From: Lonsdalea britannica
GTDB lineage: Bacteria; Pseudomonadota; Gammaproteobacteria; Enterobacterales; Enterobacteriaceae
DNA: 64,000 nt
NCBI RefSeq assembly: GCF_002111595.1
Contig: NZ_LUTN01000011.1
Span: forward strand, 1 to 64,000
Direction: 5' to 3'
Shown: positions 1 through 9,221 of the stretch, piece after piece
Layout of the letters: every line of letters begins with the position of its first letter
Position numbering within the stretch: the first letter of the stretch is position 1
The notes under the pieces: generated by a model
Seen by the model: only the letters and a program-made list of their open reading frames with translations
The model's database searches: none
Told to the model about the DNA's origin: nothing
Translations under genes and position numbers: made by a program

Positions 1-56
1 GGAGGGCAAGGCGCGTAGCGCCGCAGTGAATCCCTCCCTCACCGCCGCAGACAAAG

Positions 57-88
57 AAAAAGCCCCAGACATGGGCCTGGGGCTTTTA
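57..88 (-). terminator. Rho-independent terminator after phoH
   Basis: An 8-bp stem AGCCCCAG / CTGGGGCT (61-68 with 77-84) is followed on the minus strand by a T run, so it should end phoH transcription. It has a short T run on the plus side too and may act in both directions. Nothing could be assigned to bases 1-56. Confidence 0.8.
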
Positions 89-117
89 ACAGTAGCGGTT
101 CGCTTATAGCGTTTAAA

Positions 118-906
118 TCAGGCGTAAGCCAGTAAGGTGCGCTGACACAGTTCTGAACGGACGCAATCATGTTTATTAAACGAGATCACGCCCACCATTT
201 CATCTTCCGTGAATCGTTCCAGCGCGTCGCGCAGACCCGAACTGACACCTGCAGGCAGGTCGCATTGGGTGATATCGCCATTCACAATAACAGTGACGTT
301 TTCCCCTAGGCGCGTCAGGAACATTTTCATCTGGTTCACCGTGACATTCTGTGCCTCATCCAAAATGACGACGGCATTTTCAAACGTTCGTCCACGCATA
401 TAGGCAAAGGGAGCAATCTCAACCTTCGCGATTTCAGGACGCAGGCAGTACTGCAGGAAGGAAGCGCCCAGTCGTCGCTGCAAAATGTCGTATACAGGAC
501 GGAAATAAGGTGCGAATTTTTCAGAGATATCGCCAGGTAAAAAACCAAGATCTTCATCTGCCTGCAAAACCGGGCGAGTCACGATGATCCGGTCAATTTC
601 TTTGTGAATCAGTGCTTCCGCTGCTTTGGCCGCACTCAAAAATGTCTTACCACAACCGGCTTCTCCGGTGGCAAAAATTAACTGTTTATCGTCTATTGCA
701 GACAAGTATTGTTCCTGGGCTTCTGTCCGGGCTTCTATCATCGATGTATCGCGATTTTCTCGCGCCATTCCGATGGACTCAATGCCCCCCAGCTGAACCA
801 GAGAAGTGACCGAATCTTCTTCACGCTGGCGATGATTGCGGGCTCCACGTCTGATGACGCGTTTCGCTTCACGGCGTGCTTTGATCACTGCTTTTTGTCT
901 TCCCAT
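118..906 (-). CDS. phoH: PhoH family ATPase
   Basis: This encodes a 262-residue cytoplasmic PhoH protein, an ATP-binding protein of the superfamily 1 helicase type classically induced by phosphate starvation. The Walker A motif GEAGCGKT is at residues 81-88 and the Walker B-like DEAQN at 183-187; RPVLQADEDLGFLPGD between them is a PhoH signature. The N-terminus is very basic (residues 1-30). It lacks the long N-terminal part of the 354-residue E. coli protein. It stands alone between its terminator and a long leader, and a PHO box about 400 bp upstream (1313-1330) suggests PhoB control. Its biochemical role is unsettled even in model species. Confidence 0.93.
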   Translation of the reverse strand: MGRQKAVIKARREAKRVIRRGARNHRQREEDSVTSLVQLGGIESIGMARENRDTSMIEARTEAQEQYLSAIDDKQLIFATGEAGCGKTFLSAAKAAEALIHKEIDRIIVTRPVLQADEDLGFLPGDISEKFAPYFRPVYDILQRRLGASFLQYCLRPEIAKVEIAPFAYMRGRTFENAVVILDEAQNVTVNQMKMFLTRLGENVTVIVNGDITQCDLPAGVSSGLRDALERFTEDEMVGVISFNKHDCVRSELCQRTLLAYA

Positions 907-1312
907 AGTGCCACCTTACAGTTTGTTTCACATACCGCATGAATCGGCTTCTGCGGCGCTGCATGTACAAATGAGGTTTGGCTTCCTTATTAAGCCGCTC
1001 GACAACACAAGAGGGGAAAAGCCGCCTGCAGGCGCGGTGACACCACCGAGCGTCGATGCAGTCGGTTTTCGATAAAAAGGGATAACATTTGATAGGACAC
1101 GTGAGGTGAATAAAATCGGATGGAGATAACGAGTGAGAACGATGAGGGTAGAATACCCGCCGCAGCAGATGTGCGGTAAACAGCGATGAAGATTTATACT
1201 ATTTCGTCCCTTTAAGGACTTCACCATTCTCGCCCCTTACTGTGACAACAACTATTCACAAGAATAATAATTGACAGACCAACATCCTTGCTAAAAAAAT
1301 TACTGCTAAAGG
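907..1312 (-). other. Long phoH leader / upstream region
   Basis: About 400 bases separate the PHO box from the phoH start. If transcription starts near 1290-1300 the mRNA has a leader of roughly 390 nt. It contains a GC-rich inverted repeat near 1020-1035 (GCCGCCTGCAGGCG). A 99-codon open frame (928-1227, minus) shows no recognisable protein. I matched no known riboswitch or small RNA here. Confidence 0.4.
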
Positions 1313-1330
1313 ATGTCAGCAATATGACAG
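1313..1330 (-). promoter_or_regulatory. PHO box (PhoB site) for phoH
   Basis: Read on the minus strand, the 18 bases are CTGTCAT-ATTG-CTGACAT, two PhoB half sites in direct repeat at 11-bp spacing, matching the enteric PHO box closely. A possible -10 (TAATTT) follows ten bases downstream, as in PhoB-activated promoters that lack a -35. The site lies between the fliZ end and phoH and points at phoH. Confidence 0.7.
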
Positions 1331-1403
1331 TGCAATATTCTTCCCCTTCTGACAAGACTTTTCACACTGTCATATTATAAACGTATAGTTGAAGTCTCCC
1401 GGT

Positions 1404-1940
1404 TTACAACATCAACGCGGTTTCCCGTGAAAAATTTTTCTCCCATTCCAAAAACTGATCGTATTTACGCAGTGCGCTACGATAAGTGTTTTGTTCCAGA
1501 TCGGGGATATCGCTGCAAATTTGCTGCTGAAGACTCTCATTTTCAACAAGGAGCTCGGAAGGATAATGACGCGTAATAAGTAATTCATCCAATCTACGCA
1601 GACGAATCACATATTCTCGCATCGTACTGTATTGCACTTCCGTTTGGTCGATAAGATAGCGGGTAAATGATTTGATATTGAAGTAATGCGCTGGCGGCTT
1701 ACAGAAGACTTCGCTGCAGAACCGGCAGAGAGGAATTAATTCCGCCTGCATCGATTCCCAGGTCTCGTCATCGATCTTTCTGTCCAGATATTCGAGCGCT
1801 TTTTTATTGAGGGGCTTCGATTGGTAAACCAATGAGACACGGTCAAGTGATTTGCCGCAGTTGGCGCAATGACTTTGTTTATGTTTAAAATCTTTTAAAT
1901 ACCGACTAAGAAGCAGTTTCTTCCTGGCTGACTGAGACAT
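1404..1940 (-). CDS. fliZ: Flagellar regulatory protein FliZ
   Basis: The 178-residue product resembles E. coli FliZ (183 aa), with the conserved SRYLKDFKHKQSHCANCGK near the N-terminus and the EYVIRLRRLDELL segment in the middle, both typical of its core-binding, recombinase-like fold. FliZ is a DNA-binding antagonist of sigma-S promoters and raises FlhDC activity, prolonging the motile state. It sits 52 bp downstream of fliA on the same strand, the usual fliAZ operon, and should share the FliA-dependent promoter upstream of fliA. Confidence 0.95.
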   Translation of the reverse strand: MSQSARKKLLLSRYLKDFKHKQSHCANCGKSLDRVSLVYQSKPLNKKALEYLDRKIDDETWESMQAELIPLCRFCSEVFCKPPAHYFNIKSFTRYLIDQTEVQYSTMREYVIRLRRLDELLITRHYPSELLVENESLQQQICSDIPDLEQNTYRSALRKYDQFLEWEKNFSRETALML

Positions 1941-1992
1941 GAATCCATTCCATGACAGTAAAAAGGGATAGCGACCGGCCTACGCTTCCAAA

Positions 1993-2715
1993 TTAACTTT
2001 CATTCATTAATTTAACGCGCAGGCGCTTAATCGCTTGGCTATGTAATTGACTCACCCGTGACTCCCCAACCTCCAGAACCGCACCGATCTCTTTTAAATT
2101 GAGCTCTTCCTGATAGTAGAGGGTCAAGACGAGTTTTTCGCGTTCTGGAAGATTATCGATGGCATCCATAACACGCTGACGGAGGTTGACGTCCATAAGC
2201 TGTTTCAGTGGATTAGCATCTTCGTTGCCTTCCAGTAAGGCTTCGGCGCTATCGCCATGTTCCTCACGCCATTCGTCGTAAGAAAATAGCTGGCTGTTAT
2301 TGGTATCGAGCAGGATCTGACGATAGTCCTCAAGGGAGATATCGAGAATTTGCGCCACTTCTTGTTCCGTTGGCGCTCGGCCCAGCTGTTGCTCGGCCTG
2401 TTGCATGGCATGAGCAACTTCTCGCGCGTTACGCCGCACGCTACGTGGGGCCCAGTCGCGACTGCGCAATTCGTCCAACATGGCGCCACGGATGCGCTGA
2501 ACGGCATAAGTGGTGAATGCCGTCCCCTGCAGGGAATCGTAACGCTCAACTGCGCTGAGCAGCCCGATGCCGCCGGCCTGAAGAAGGTCGTCAAGTTCCA
2601 CGCTTGCGGGTAAACGAACCTGCAAACGAAGAGCCTCATGGCGCACTAATGGTATATAGCGCTTCCATAAGGAATTTTTGTCCATTGTTCCTTCAGCGGT
2701 ATACAGCTCACTCAC
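1993..2715 (-). CDS. fliA: Flagellar sigma factor FliA (sigma-28)
   Basis: This is the alternative sigma factor that directs class III flagellar and chemotaxis transcription, held inactive by FlgM. Region 2 (LPASVELDDLLQAGGIGLL, TAFTTYAVQRIRGAMLDELR) and the region 4 helix-turn-helix (LNLKEIGAVLEVGESRVSQL) are plain. I chose the GTG at 2715, which gives 240 residues starting like E. coli FliA, because an AGGTG ribosome binding site lies about 10 nt upstream; the in-frame GTG at 2727 overlaps that site. A sigma-28 promoter lies upstream, indicating autoregulation. Confidence 0.97.
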   Translation of the reverse strand: MSELYTAEGTMDKNSLWKRYIPLVRHEALRLQVRLPASVELDDLLQAGGIGLLSAVERYDSLQGTAFTTYAVQRIRGAMLDELRSRDWAPRSVRRNAREVAHAMQQAEQQLGRAPTEQEVAQILDISLEDYRQILLDTNNSQLFSYDEWREEHGDSAEALLEGNEDANPLKQLMDVNLRQRVMDAIDNLPEREKLVLTLYYQEELNLKEIGAVLEVGESRVSQLHSQAIKRLRVKLMNES

Positions 2716-2740
2716 AGTGACAAACACCTAGATAATAAAG

Positions 2741-2767
2741 TTATCGGTACTATTATGCGTTCGTATA
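2741..2767 (-). promoter_or_regulatory. Sigma-28 promoter of fliA
   Basis: On the minus strand TATA (2764-2767), 15 bases, then ACCGATAA (2741-2748) match the TAAA-N15-GCCGATAA consensus with two mismatches. The site is 26 bp before the chosen fliA start, so FliA would activate its own operon. Confidence 0.7.
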
Positions 2768-3125
2768 GTGTAGCCAATCGAATGAATAGGCGTGAAAAAA
2801 GTATGCTATTTAAGATATACAAGAAAGGTAAGGAAGTTTTACACCGCTATCTGGCTGCCGCCAGATTATTGAAAATAAGTAAGATAAAGAATCATACCAC
2901 CCAATGAGCAGGACACCATTTATGTCCAGGGTGTAGAAATGTGGCCGCGTATTTTAACCTCTGTAATTAAATATGTCTTCACTCTTTGAAAAATTATCGT
3001 TTTTACAAAAAAACGACCATTTCGTTTGAAAAGACTCCGGCCCAAAACCCTCCCCCATTTATTTTGACCAACGAAACGAACGTGGTTGATCTCGATAAAG
3101 TCGCGAGGGTTTTGGCCATCAGCAG
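2768..3125. other. Gene-free stretch with long inverted repeat
   Basis: No gene is seen between fliA and the glycosyltransferase. Close to the end of the latter gene, GGCCCAAAACCCTC (3039-3052) pairs with GAGGGTTTTGGCC (3105-3117) across a 52-bp loop, which could fold at the 3' end of the glycosyltransferase mRNA. There is no T run, so it is not a classical terminator. Confidence 0.5.
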
Positions 3126-3956
3126 CTACCGCCTATTCTGGCGCGTTTTCATTTGAAACAGCGTCGGTTTCGCGTACCGCCGCTTAATATCTTTCAATAT
3201 TTTTAACGTTTCTGTCGGACCTAAGTCCGGGACATCTTTCACCCGCACACCGTGTTTATCACGAAAATAGTTAAGCGCTGCTTTTTGATTCTTGGTGTAA
3301 TTTTCTTGGGAGAAAATGGTCGAATGCTCAAAGTCTTTATGGTCAAAGCCAATAAAGTCTTTCGCGTTATCGATATCCGCAAAATACCAGAATGGCGGAT
3401 GCATGCCCGCGTTTATAATCGCCAGCGTATGGTCCACATGCTCTAACGCGTTGTAATAGGTTTCGTCCATATATCCCACACGGTCAATACACGCCTTCGA
3501 GTAGTAAACAAATGCGCCGTCGCATGTCTGATACAGTTGAATTCGACCACCAGCATAATCCGCGTTCATTTTCGGTTTAACCACTTCATCGAGACAGGCA
3601 GGCGTCGCCTGACTGAACATGAAATGTTGAATACCGCTGATCCTTGATGCCTGAATATATCGCTCGAATACGGATTTGTTTTTGATATAGACATCATCCT
3701 CAATCAAGAAAAAATGGTCGACATTGCGTTCATGTAAATACCGTAACGCAATGTTTTTACTTTTTCCTACCCCCAGGTTTTCGGGGTTATTGATCAACGT
3801 ATGCGTGATCTCATGAAACTCGGAGAAAAGATGACCATCATTCACAATGACAAGTTCATCCAGAATATCCATCGGCAAGGAGCGATAGAGCTTGATTAAC
3901 TCATCTGGACGATTATGAGTTATTATCCCTACCCCAATTTTTTTTCCGTTAATCAT
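3126..3956 (-). CDS. Family 2 glycosyltransferase
   Basis: This 276-residue protein has a GT-A fold start (IGVGIITHNRPDELIKLYRSLP, residues 7-28) and an acidic EDD at 86-88 in the FLIEDDVYI strand, the expected metal and sugar-nucleotide site. It has no signal peptide or membrane segment, so it should act in the cytoplasm. The stop lies 168 bp from the gene-free region edge on the fliA side, and a 73-bp gap separates it from the large glycosyltransferase upstream; both are co-oriented with fliC. From position I infer a role in flagellin glycosylation; the donor sugar cannot be told from sequence. Confidence 0.85.
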   Translation of the reverse strand: MINGKKIGVGIITHNRPDELIKLYRSLPMDILDELVIVNDGHLFSEFHEITHTLINNPENLGVGKSKNIALRYLHERNVDHFFLIEDDVYIKNKSVFERYIQASRISGIQHFMFSQATPACLDEVVKPKMNADYAGGRIQLYQTCDGAFVYYSKACIDRVGYMDETYYNALEHVDHTLAIINAGMHPPFWYFADIDNAKDFIGFDHKDFEHSTIFSQENYTKNQKAALNYFRDKHGVRVKDVPDLGPTETLKILKDIKRRYAKPTLFQMKTRQNRR

Positions 3957-4029
3957 ATTTCATCTGCTCAATGAACCAAAAAAGTCTAGCCGGGGTCGGC
4001 GATCGTTGCGTCCCCCGGAGAATGTCACA

Positions 4030-7000
4030 TTAATCCGGCAGCCAGGCTTTCTGCCACAACAGCAAATTATCGCCGCTGAGCATCCAGTCACGGTAAACCG
4101 CCTGGCGTAATTCGTCCCCCATTCGCGCAGTCGCGTCGAGGTCGGCCAGATGCATGCGGATCGCATCCATCCAGTCTTTATAGCGGTTGCGTACGCGAGT
4201 GACCGGCAGGTCGCACTGGTAAGGCTCGATATCCGTACAAATAACCGGATACCCGCAGGCCCCGTACTCCAACAAGCGCAAGTTACTCTTACAGCGGTTG
4301 AAGATATTCTCTTCCAGCGGCGCCAGGGCCAAATCCAGGTTCAGTGAAGCCAATTTCTGCGGGTAAAAATCGATATCCACCCCTTTGTGGAATTCATGGA
4401 TATAGGGGCGTAATTTTTCAGGGCACATCCCGAAGAAGACCCACTCCACTTCATCCGCCAAATCCCGCACGATATCGGCGATCAGTTCCAGATCCCCGGT
4501 ATGGCTGCTCCCCCCGCCCCAACCAATGCGGGGTTTCTTGCCCTGACGCCGCAGGGAGCTGAGATTAGACCACCACGCCACCGGCAACCGGTTTTCGACC
4601 ACGTGAATATTGTCGTGGATACCCGCGAACGCCTCCGCCATCGGCTGCGTCGAGACCACAAAACGGTCCATGAACCCCAGACTCTTACGCATCGCTTTCA
4701 GTGCGTCTTTGGGGAGCCCGGCTCTGTGCACGCTTTTCAGCGGGATATTAGGGAGGTAGTCGTCCAGCTCATATACCTTGAACGTATTGTTGAGCTTGCT
4801 GATTCTCTCGATCCAGTCATGAAAATACGCCGACACCTGTTTTTGAAGCACCAGCACCTCAGGATCATAACGCGTCAGCGTCGGAGTATTCAGATAAACA
4901 TTGGAGAGCTTGCCATCGATCATGCTGGCCTCTTTCAGCGCATTGAACGGCTTGATGATGCGATAGTGGCCGCATCCGGTTTGGTCTGACATATGCGCCA
5001 TCACCACCGGCAGCGGGCGCCAGGTCAGCGGACGCCAAATGAGTCCAGCATCCTGCTCCATCTCGAACCCGCGTCCATTTAAGGACAGGTTGATGTTGTA
5101 GGCAGGATCCCGGGCGATGACCGGAAGCCACTTCTCGTACATTGCCAGCTGTTCGCTCTGGAAACGCTTCCTCTTCGCCTCCTGCGCTGAAGTGTCGACC
5201 TTTTTCTGGCTCACGCTACCTTCGTGCATCACTGTGGCAAATGGCGTCCATACGGTGAGATAGCCCGCCTCACGCACTTTCAGACACAGGTCCACATCGT
5301 TGTAGGACACTTTAAAGGCCTCTTCATCCAGCCCGTTAACCTGCTGGTAGATGGACTTTCTAATCAGGAGGCAGGCGGCGGTAACGACACTGTAGTTTTG
5401 GTCCACTTTCAGGCGTTGCATATAGCCGGGAGCGTCCATCGGATCGCCGTTAAAGGGATGTTCAGCGGGTCCGCGCAGCCCCAGAATAACGCCGCCATGC
5501 TGGATGCCGCCATCCGGATAAACCAACTTCGCACCGACAATACCGACTTCGGGGCGTAGCGCGTGGTTAAGCATGTTATCCAGCCAATCCGGCTGCACCA
5601 CTGCCGTATCGTTGTTGAGCAACAGCAGATAGTCGCCGCGCGCCTGCTCGGCGGCCATATTGTTAATCGCCGAGTAGTTAAAGGCGTGGGGATAACGAAT
5701 CACGCGGATGCGATTAGGATCGACCTTCGCAAGCCCATCCAACCAGGCTTTCGCCTCAGGCGTTTCGCTGTTGTTGTCGACAATCAGGAGTTCATAATTG
5801 CGATAGCGCGTTTTCTCCAGCAGGCTGGTGACGCAGGCGACCAGCACCGGAAGTTCATCTTTGGTAGGGATGATGATAGAGACCAGCGGTGATTCTTGAT
5901 GGCCGTATACCATCCGATAATGTCCGGGCAAAGTCGCGATGGCTTTACCGGAAGCATAGCCACGGCGCTGAAGATGCCTGTCCAATACGGCGATTTCATC
6001 TTCATTGGTCGAAATTTCCAGCTCACCCGAGATGGTGAGGAACTCCGCCAGATGTCCAATGGAACCCATGCCCTGCTGCTCAATCAAGCGCAGGATGTAC
6101 TCCAGCTCCATGCAACTGGCGTATTTCGTATCGAAACCGCCGAGTGACAAAAACAGCTCGCGGTTGAATAACCAGTGCCGCGTCATGACCGCAGGCAGAC
6201 TCAGCAGATAGTCCAGATTGAAGTCCGGTCGACATGACAGCCCCAGTTGACCATCTTTACCGCAGATCAGCTCATCGCCATAGATGGCGCTGCAGCCCTG
6301 TGCGGTCACCAAACCCAAGCTGGTCATTAGCAGGCCGCCTGCGGTAAAGAGCTCGCCTGCCTCAACCAGCATCAACCAGTCAAAGGTCTGTTCGCGTACC
6401 ACTTCGTTGAGGGTTCTGACCAGAATTTCCTGACGGATTTCCAGCACCGTACAGGTGGGAAAGCGTGACGCCATTTCCGAGGACGAAGTCAGGATAATGC
6501 GCTTAAGCTGGACGCCATCGGATTCGATGGTTTCGAGGCTCTCGACGGTCGCATCTAATTTCTCTTCGTCGCCTTCGGTATCCAGAATGACAATACCGAA
6601 TTCGCGGCCGTCCAGATGCTGACCTAAATACTCTTTAATGAGCACCGATTCACTGGCGGTCGGGTAACGACTGGCGACCCAGTCCGGCGTGGTGCTTTCT
6701 TCCTTTTTACCCTCTAATGCGGCTTTCATGCCTTTTTTGAGGTCAAAGGTGTAAAAATGTTCTTTTTGGTCCAGATCGGCAATCTCGAGCACGTCCGTAT
6801 TTTCAACGTCGCGCGCGAAAAAGATCGAGTTTTGGACCTCGCGGAAGTAGGCCGCCTGTTCCTGGAACTCCGCTCCGCTGATGGAACCGTCCACCCTCTC
6901 CGCAGGTACACGCCGGTCGGTCAGCGGCTCGGACAACATCGCCAGATCGCCATCGCGCAGCAGTGCAAGGTAGAAAGCCAGCGGCGCCGTATAGTTCAGC

Positions 7001-7575
7001 TTGACGCCGTTTAGGGTGAACAGGGTTTTAGGGGACAGCATTTCTTGCCGTACTAAAACGCAGCTCAGTTCCCCAATAAAATTTGTCGCATACTGAGTCA
7101 GATAATGAATGACACTCTGTCCACGAATCTGCACGTTGCCGGAAAATGGGTATGCAGTTTCAGCAATGTCATTGAGTATCTGCCCCTCTCCATCAATACG
7201 ACGGCGGCGTGATGAACTCAACACCACGCTGTCGTCCTCTTCCATCACTGCGGTCAGCAGTCGGACATGGTCTTCTCTCAGGACATCACCGTCGCTGAGG
7301 AAGTTGACATATTTACCTTCTGCGAACGTCAGGCTCTCTGCGCAGAGATCGTGTTCAGAAATGTCGCGGGACTCGCAGCGGAAATAGCGAATGGGATGGC
7401 GAGACACATCACTGACCTTATACACGGCATTCTCGATGAGCGTGTCGGCGCTGGCGTCATGAACGATGATTTCTACATTGTCATAATCCTGAAGGGTTGC
7501 GCTCAACAGTGCGAGTTCAAAGTATCGGGGTTCCTGCGCGGGAATAATGATACTGACGAGTGGGGACTTATTCAT
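4030..7575 (-). CDS. Large three-domain glycosyltransferase, probable flagellin glycosyltransferase
   Basis: The 1181-residue protein carries three transferase modules. An N-terminal GT2 domain (SPLVSIIIPAQEP from residue 4, DGD at 95-97) is followed by a second, better conserved GT2 domain (SPLVSIIIPTKDE from 562, LLLLNNDTAV with NND at 654-656) and a C-terminal GT4-like domain from about 855 to the end (RIGWGGGSSHTGD, SNLRLLEYGACGYPVICTD). I chose ATG 7575 (MNKSPLVS) because AGAGGG lies 8 nt upstream and the 26 residues before it are unlike protein. Size and architecture resemble the FGT-type enzymes next to flagellin in Pseudomonas syringae. It lies just upstream of the fliC terminator; target assignment is inference. 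Confidence 0.85.
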   Translation of the reverse strand: MNKSPLVSIIIPAQEPRYFELALLSATLQDYDNVEIIVHDASADTLIENAVYKVSDVSRHPIRYFRCESRDISEHDLCAESLTFAEGKYVNFLSDGDVLREDHVRLLTAVMEEDDSVVLSSSRRRRIDGEGQILNDIAETAYPFSGNVQIRGQSVIHYLTQYATNFIGELSCVLVRQEMLSPKTLFTLNGVKLNYTAPLAFYLALLRDGDLAMLSEPLTDRRVPAERVDGSISGAEFQEQAAYFREVQNSIFFARDVENTDVLEIADLDQKEHFYTFDLKKGMKAALEGKKEESTTPDWVASRYPTASESVLIKEYLGQHLDGREFGIVILDTEGDEEKLDATVESLETIESDGVQLKRIILTSSSEMASRFPTCTVLEIRQEILVRTLNEVVREQTFDWLMLVEAGELFTAGGLLMTSLGLVTAQGCSAIYGDELICGKDGQLGLSCRPDFNLDYLLSLPAVMTRHWLFNRELFLSLGGFDTKYASCMELEYILRLIEQQGMGSIGHLAEFLTISGELEISTNEDEIAVLDRHLQRRGYASGKAIATLPGHYRMVYGHQESPLVSIIIPTKDELPVLVACVTSLLEKTRYRNYELLIVDNNSETPEAKAWLDGLAKVDPNRIRVIRYPHAFNYSAINNMAAEQARGDYLLLLNNDTAVVQPDWLDNMLNHALRPEVGIVGAKLVYPDGGIQHGGVILGLRGPAEHPFNGDPMDAPGYMQRLKVDQNYSVVTAACLLIRKSIYQQVNGLDEEAFKVSYNDVDLCLKVREAGYLTVWTPFATVMHEGSVSQKKVDTSAQEAKRKRFQSEQLAMYEKWLPVIARDPAYNINLSLNGRGFEMEQDAGLIWRPLTWRPLPVVMAHMSDQTGCGHYRIIKPFNALKEASMIDGKLSNVYLNTPTLTRYDPEVLVLQKQVSAYFHDWIERISKLNNTFKVYELDDYLPNIPLKSVHRAGLPKDALKAMRKSLGFMDRFVVSTQPMAEAFAGIHDNIHVVENRLPVAWWSNLSSLRRQGKKPRIGWGGGSSHTGDLELIADIVRDLADEVEWVFFGMCPEKLRPYIHEFHKGVDIDFYPQKLASLNLDLALAPLEENIFNRCKSNLRLLEYGACGYPVICTDIEPYQCDLPVTRVRNRYKDWMDAIRMHLADLDATARMGDELRQAVYRDWMLSGDNLLLWQKAWLPD

Positions 7576-7757
7576 GACTAACCCTCTATGTGCATTCGAT
7601 GTAACCGGACCTGACTCTGTATTGATGTGATGTCCCGATGGTGGACAGGACATCCCAATCTAATAATAAGATGCTGAATACCAGCTCAAATACGTGAATT
7701 CATCTTCTTTATACCGGCTAATCTCGGTATTGCCCGCGCGCGGGCGATCTTCAGCAT

Positions 7758-7788
7758 AAAAAAAGCCCCGCCAGAGGCGGGGCTTTTT
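7758..7788 (-). terminator. fliC terminator
   Basis: The perfect 8-bp GC-rich stem GCCCCGCC / GGCGGGGC (7765-7772 with 7776-7783) has an AGA loop and is followed by a T run on the minus strand. It separates fliC from the glycosyltransferase genes, which therefore probably need their own promoter. Confidence 0.9.
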
Positions 7789-7807
7789 AGACAGAAGAGG
7801 AAACAGA

Positions 7808-8914
7808 TTACTGCAGCAGAGACAGAACGGTCTGCGGAACCTGGTTCGCCTGCGCCAATACTGAAGTACCAGCCTGTTGCAGGATCTGAGCCTTGCTCAT
7901 GTTGGAAACTTCTGTAGCGTAGTCAGCATCCTGGATACGAGACTGTGCTTCGCTCAGGTTGGTAGACGTGCTGGTCAGGTTGTTGATGGTGGAGTCAAAA
8001 CGGTTCTGAATCGCACCCAGGTTACTACGCATGTCATCTACGGTAGACAGTGCTTTATCCAGAGTCGTCAACGGGTTTTCCGTCGCAACGCCAGTCAGGT
8101 TGTCGGTAGAAGCATCAACGGTCACGGTCATCGCGCCATCGTCAGTGATGGAGATGTCGTTAGAAGTCAGTTTGTAGTAAGCAGTAGCACCAGATGCGCC
8201 AACGCCTTCAACGTCTGCAGTCAGAGTACCGCTAACGAAGTAGTTACCGTTGGAGTCAGAAACCAGGCCGGTAGCATCCAGAGAAGAAGTACCAGAGAAG
8301 CTTACTGACGCATTAGCGCTCAGCGTGATGCTGTTGTAGGTAGAACCGCTTGCAACAGCAGTCGTTGCGCTGCTTGCAGGACCATCGACGTTGAAGCCAG
8401 TCAGGTTCAGAGAAGCAGTGTTAACTTTCTGCAGGTTGATGCTGATGGTCTGACCATCCTGAGAACCAACCTGGATAGAGATGGAAGTTTTGCTACCATC
8501 CAGCACTTTCACGCCGTTGAAGTCGGTCTGCTGAGAGATACGGTCAACTTCAGACAGACGCTGAGTGATTTCGTCCTGGATTGACTGCAGGTCGGAAGCA
8601 GAGTTAGTACCGTTCTGAGACTGTACGGTCAGAGTACGGATAGCCTGCAAGTTGTCGTTGATTTCGTCCAGTGCGCCTTCAGTGGTCTGCGCCAGAGAGA
8701 TACCATCGCTTGCGTTGCTGGAAGCCTGAGTCAAACCGTTGATGCTGGAAGTGAAACGGTTAGAGATAGCCTGACCAGCGGCGTTATCTGCAGCGCTGTT
8801 GATTTTCAGACCAGAGGACAGACGTTCGATCGCGGTGCTCAGAGAAGACTGAGATTTGTTCAGGTTATTCTGTGCAACCAGCGAGATGCTGTTGGTGTTA
8901 ATTACTTGTGCCAT
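7808..8914 (-). CDS. fliC: Flagellin FliC
   Basis: This is the 368-residue filament subunit, exported through the flagellar type III apparatus. The N-terminal D0/D1 (MAQVINTNSISLVAQNNLNK, ERLSSGLKINSAADNAAGQAI) and C-terminal D0/D1 (QILQQAGTSVLAQANQVPQ, ending LLQ) are canonical; the central variable region (about residues 170-285) is short and rich in Ser and Thr, making the protein smaller than the 498-residue E. coli flagellin. Those Ser/Thr residues are candidate O-glycosylation sites for the neighbouring transferases. It has its own sigma-28 promoter and a strong terminator, so it is monocistronic. Confidence 0.97.
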   Translation of the reverse strand: MAQVINTNSISLVAQNNLNKSQSSLSTAIERLSSGLKINSAADNAAGQAISNRFTSSINGLTQASSNASDGISLAQTTEGALDEINDNLQAIRTLTVQSQNGTNSASDLQSIQDEITQRLSEVDRISQQTDFNGVKVLDGSKTSISIQVGSQDGQTISINLQKVNTASLNLTGFNVDGPASSATTAVASGSTYNSITLSANASVSFSGTSSLDATGLVSDSNGNYFVSGTLTADVEGVGASGATAYYKLTSNDISITDDGAMTVTVDASTDNLTGVATENPLTTLDKALSTVDDMRSNLGAIQNRFDSTINNLTSTSTNLSEAQSRIQDADYATEVSNMSKAQILQQAGTSVLAQANQVPQTVLSLLQ

Positions 8915-9001
8915 AAGAGATTTCCTTTTAGATATCCGTCAGGACTTAAATCGTTAGGGTTCAGGCTTTTCTGCCCACGGCGTCAACCACCGTCTACAGA
9001 A

Positions 9002-9028
9002 ATATCGGCGTTGCCCTAATGATCTTTA
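9002..9028 (-). promoter_or_regulatory. Sigma-28 promoter of fliC
   Basis: The minus strand reads TAAA (9025-9028), 15 bases, GCCGATAT (9002-9009), one mismatch from consensus, 87 bp before the fliC start. The rest of the fliC-fliR gap (to 9221) holds no gene; a weak inverted repeat GGCGCT / AGCGCC lies near 9139-9174. Confidence 0.85.
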
Positions 9029-9221
9029 GCAATTAAAACCAATATTTTTAAAAGTGATATTTTTCATGGAGTTAAAATAAAAAAACCTCAACGAGGAAGC
9101 GTTATTTTAACAAGTGATGCGGTATAAATCGGGTTTCGGCGCTTATTTTTCACACAAAAAAACGATAGCGCCTTGAATTTTTGTGGTTCATCGACCCCGC
9201 CTGCGACAACTTAAAACACCC

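Noticed and set aside
1..56. Possible end of a small RNA with GGAGGG / CCCTCC pairing
   Set aside because: The stretch is too short and cut by the window edge to identify.
928..1227. A 99-codon open frame in the phoH leader
   Set aside because: No ribosome binding site or recognisable protein; composition fits noncoding leader.
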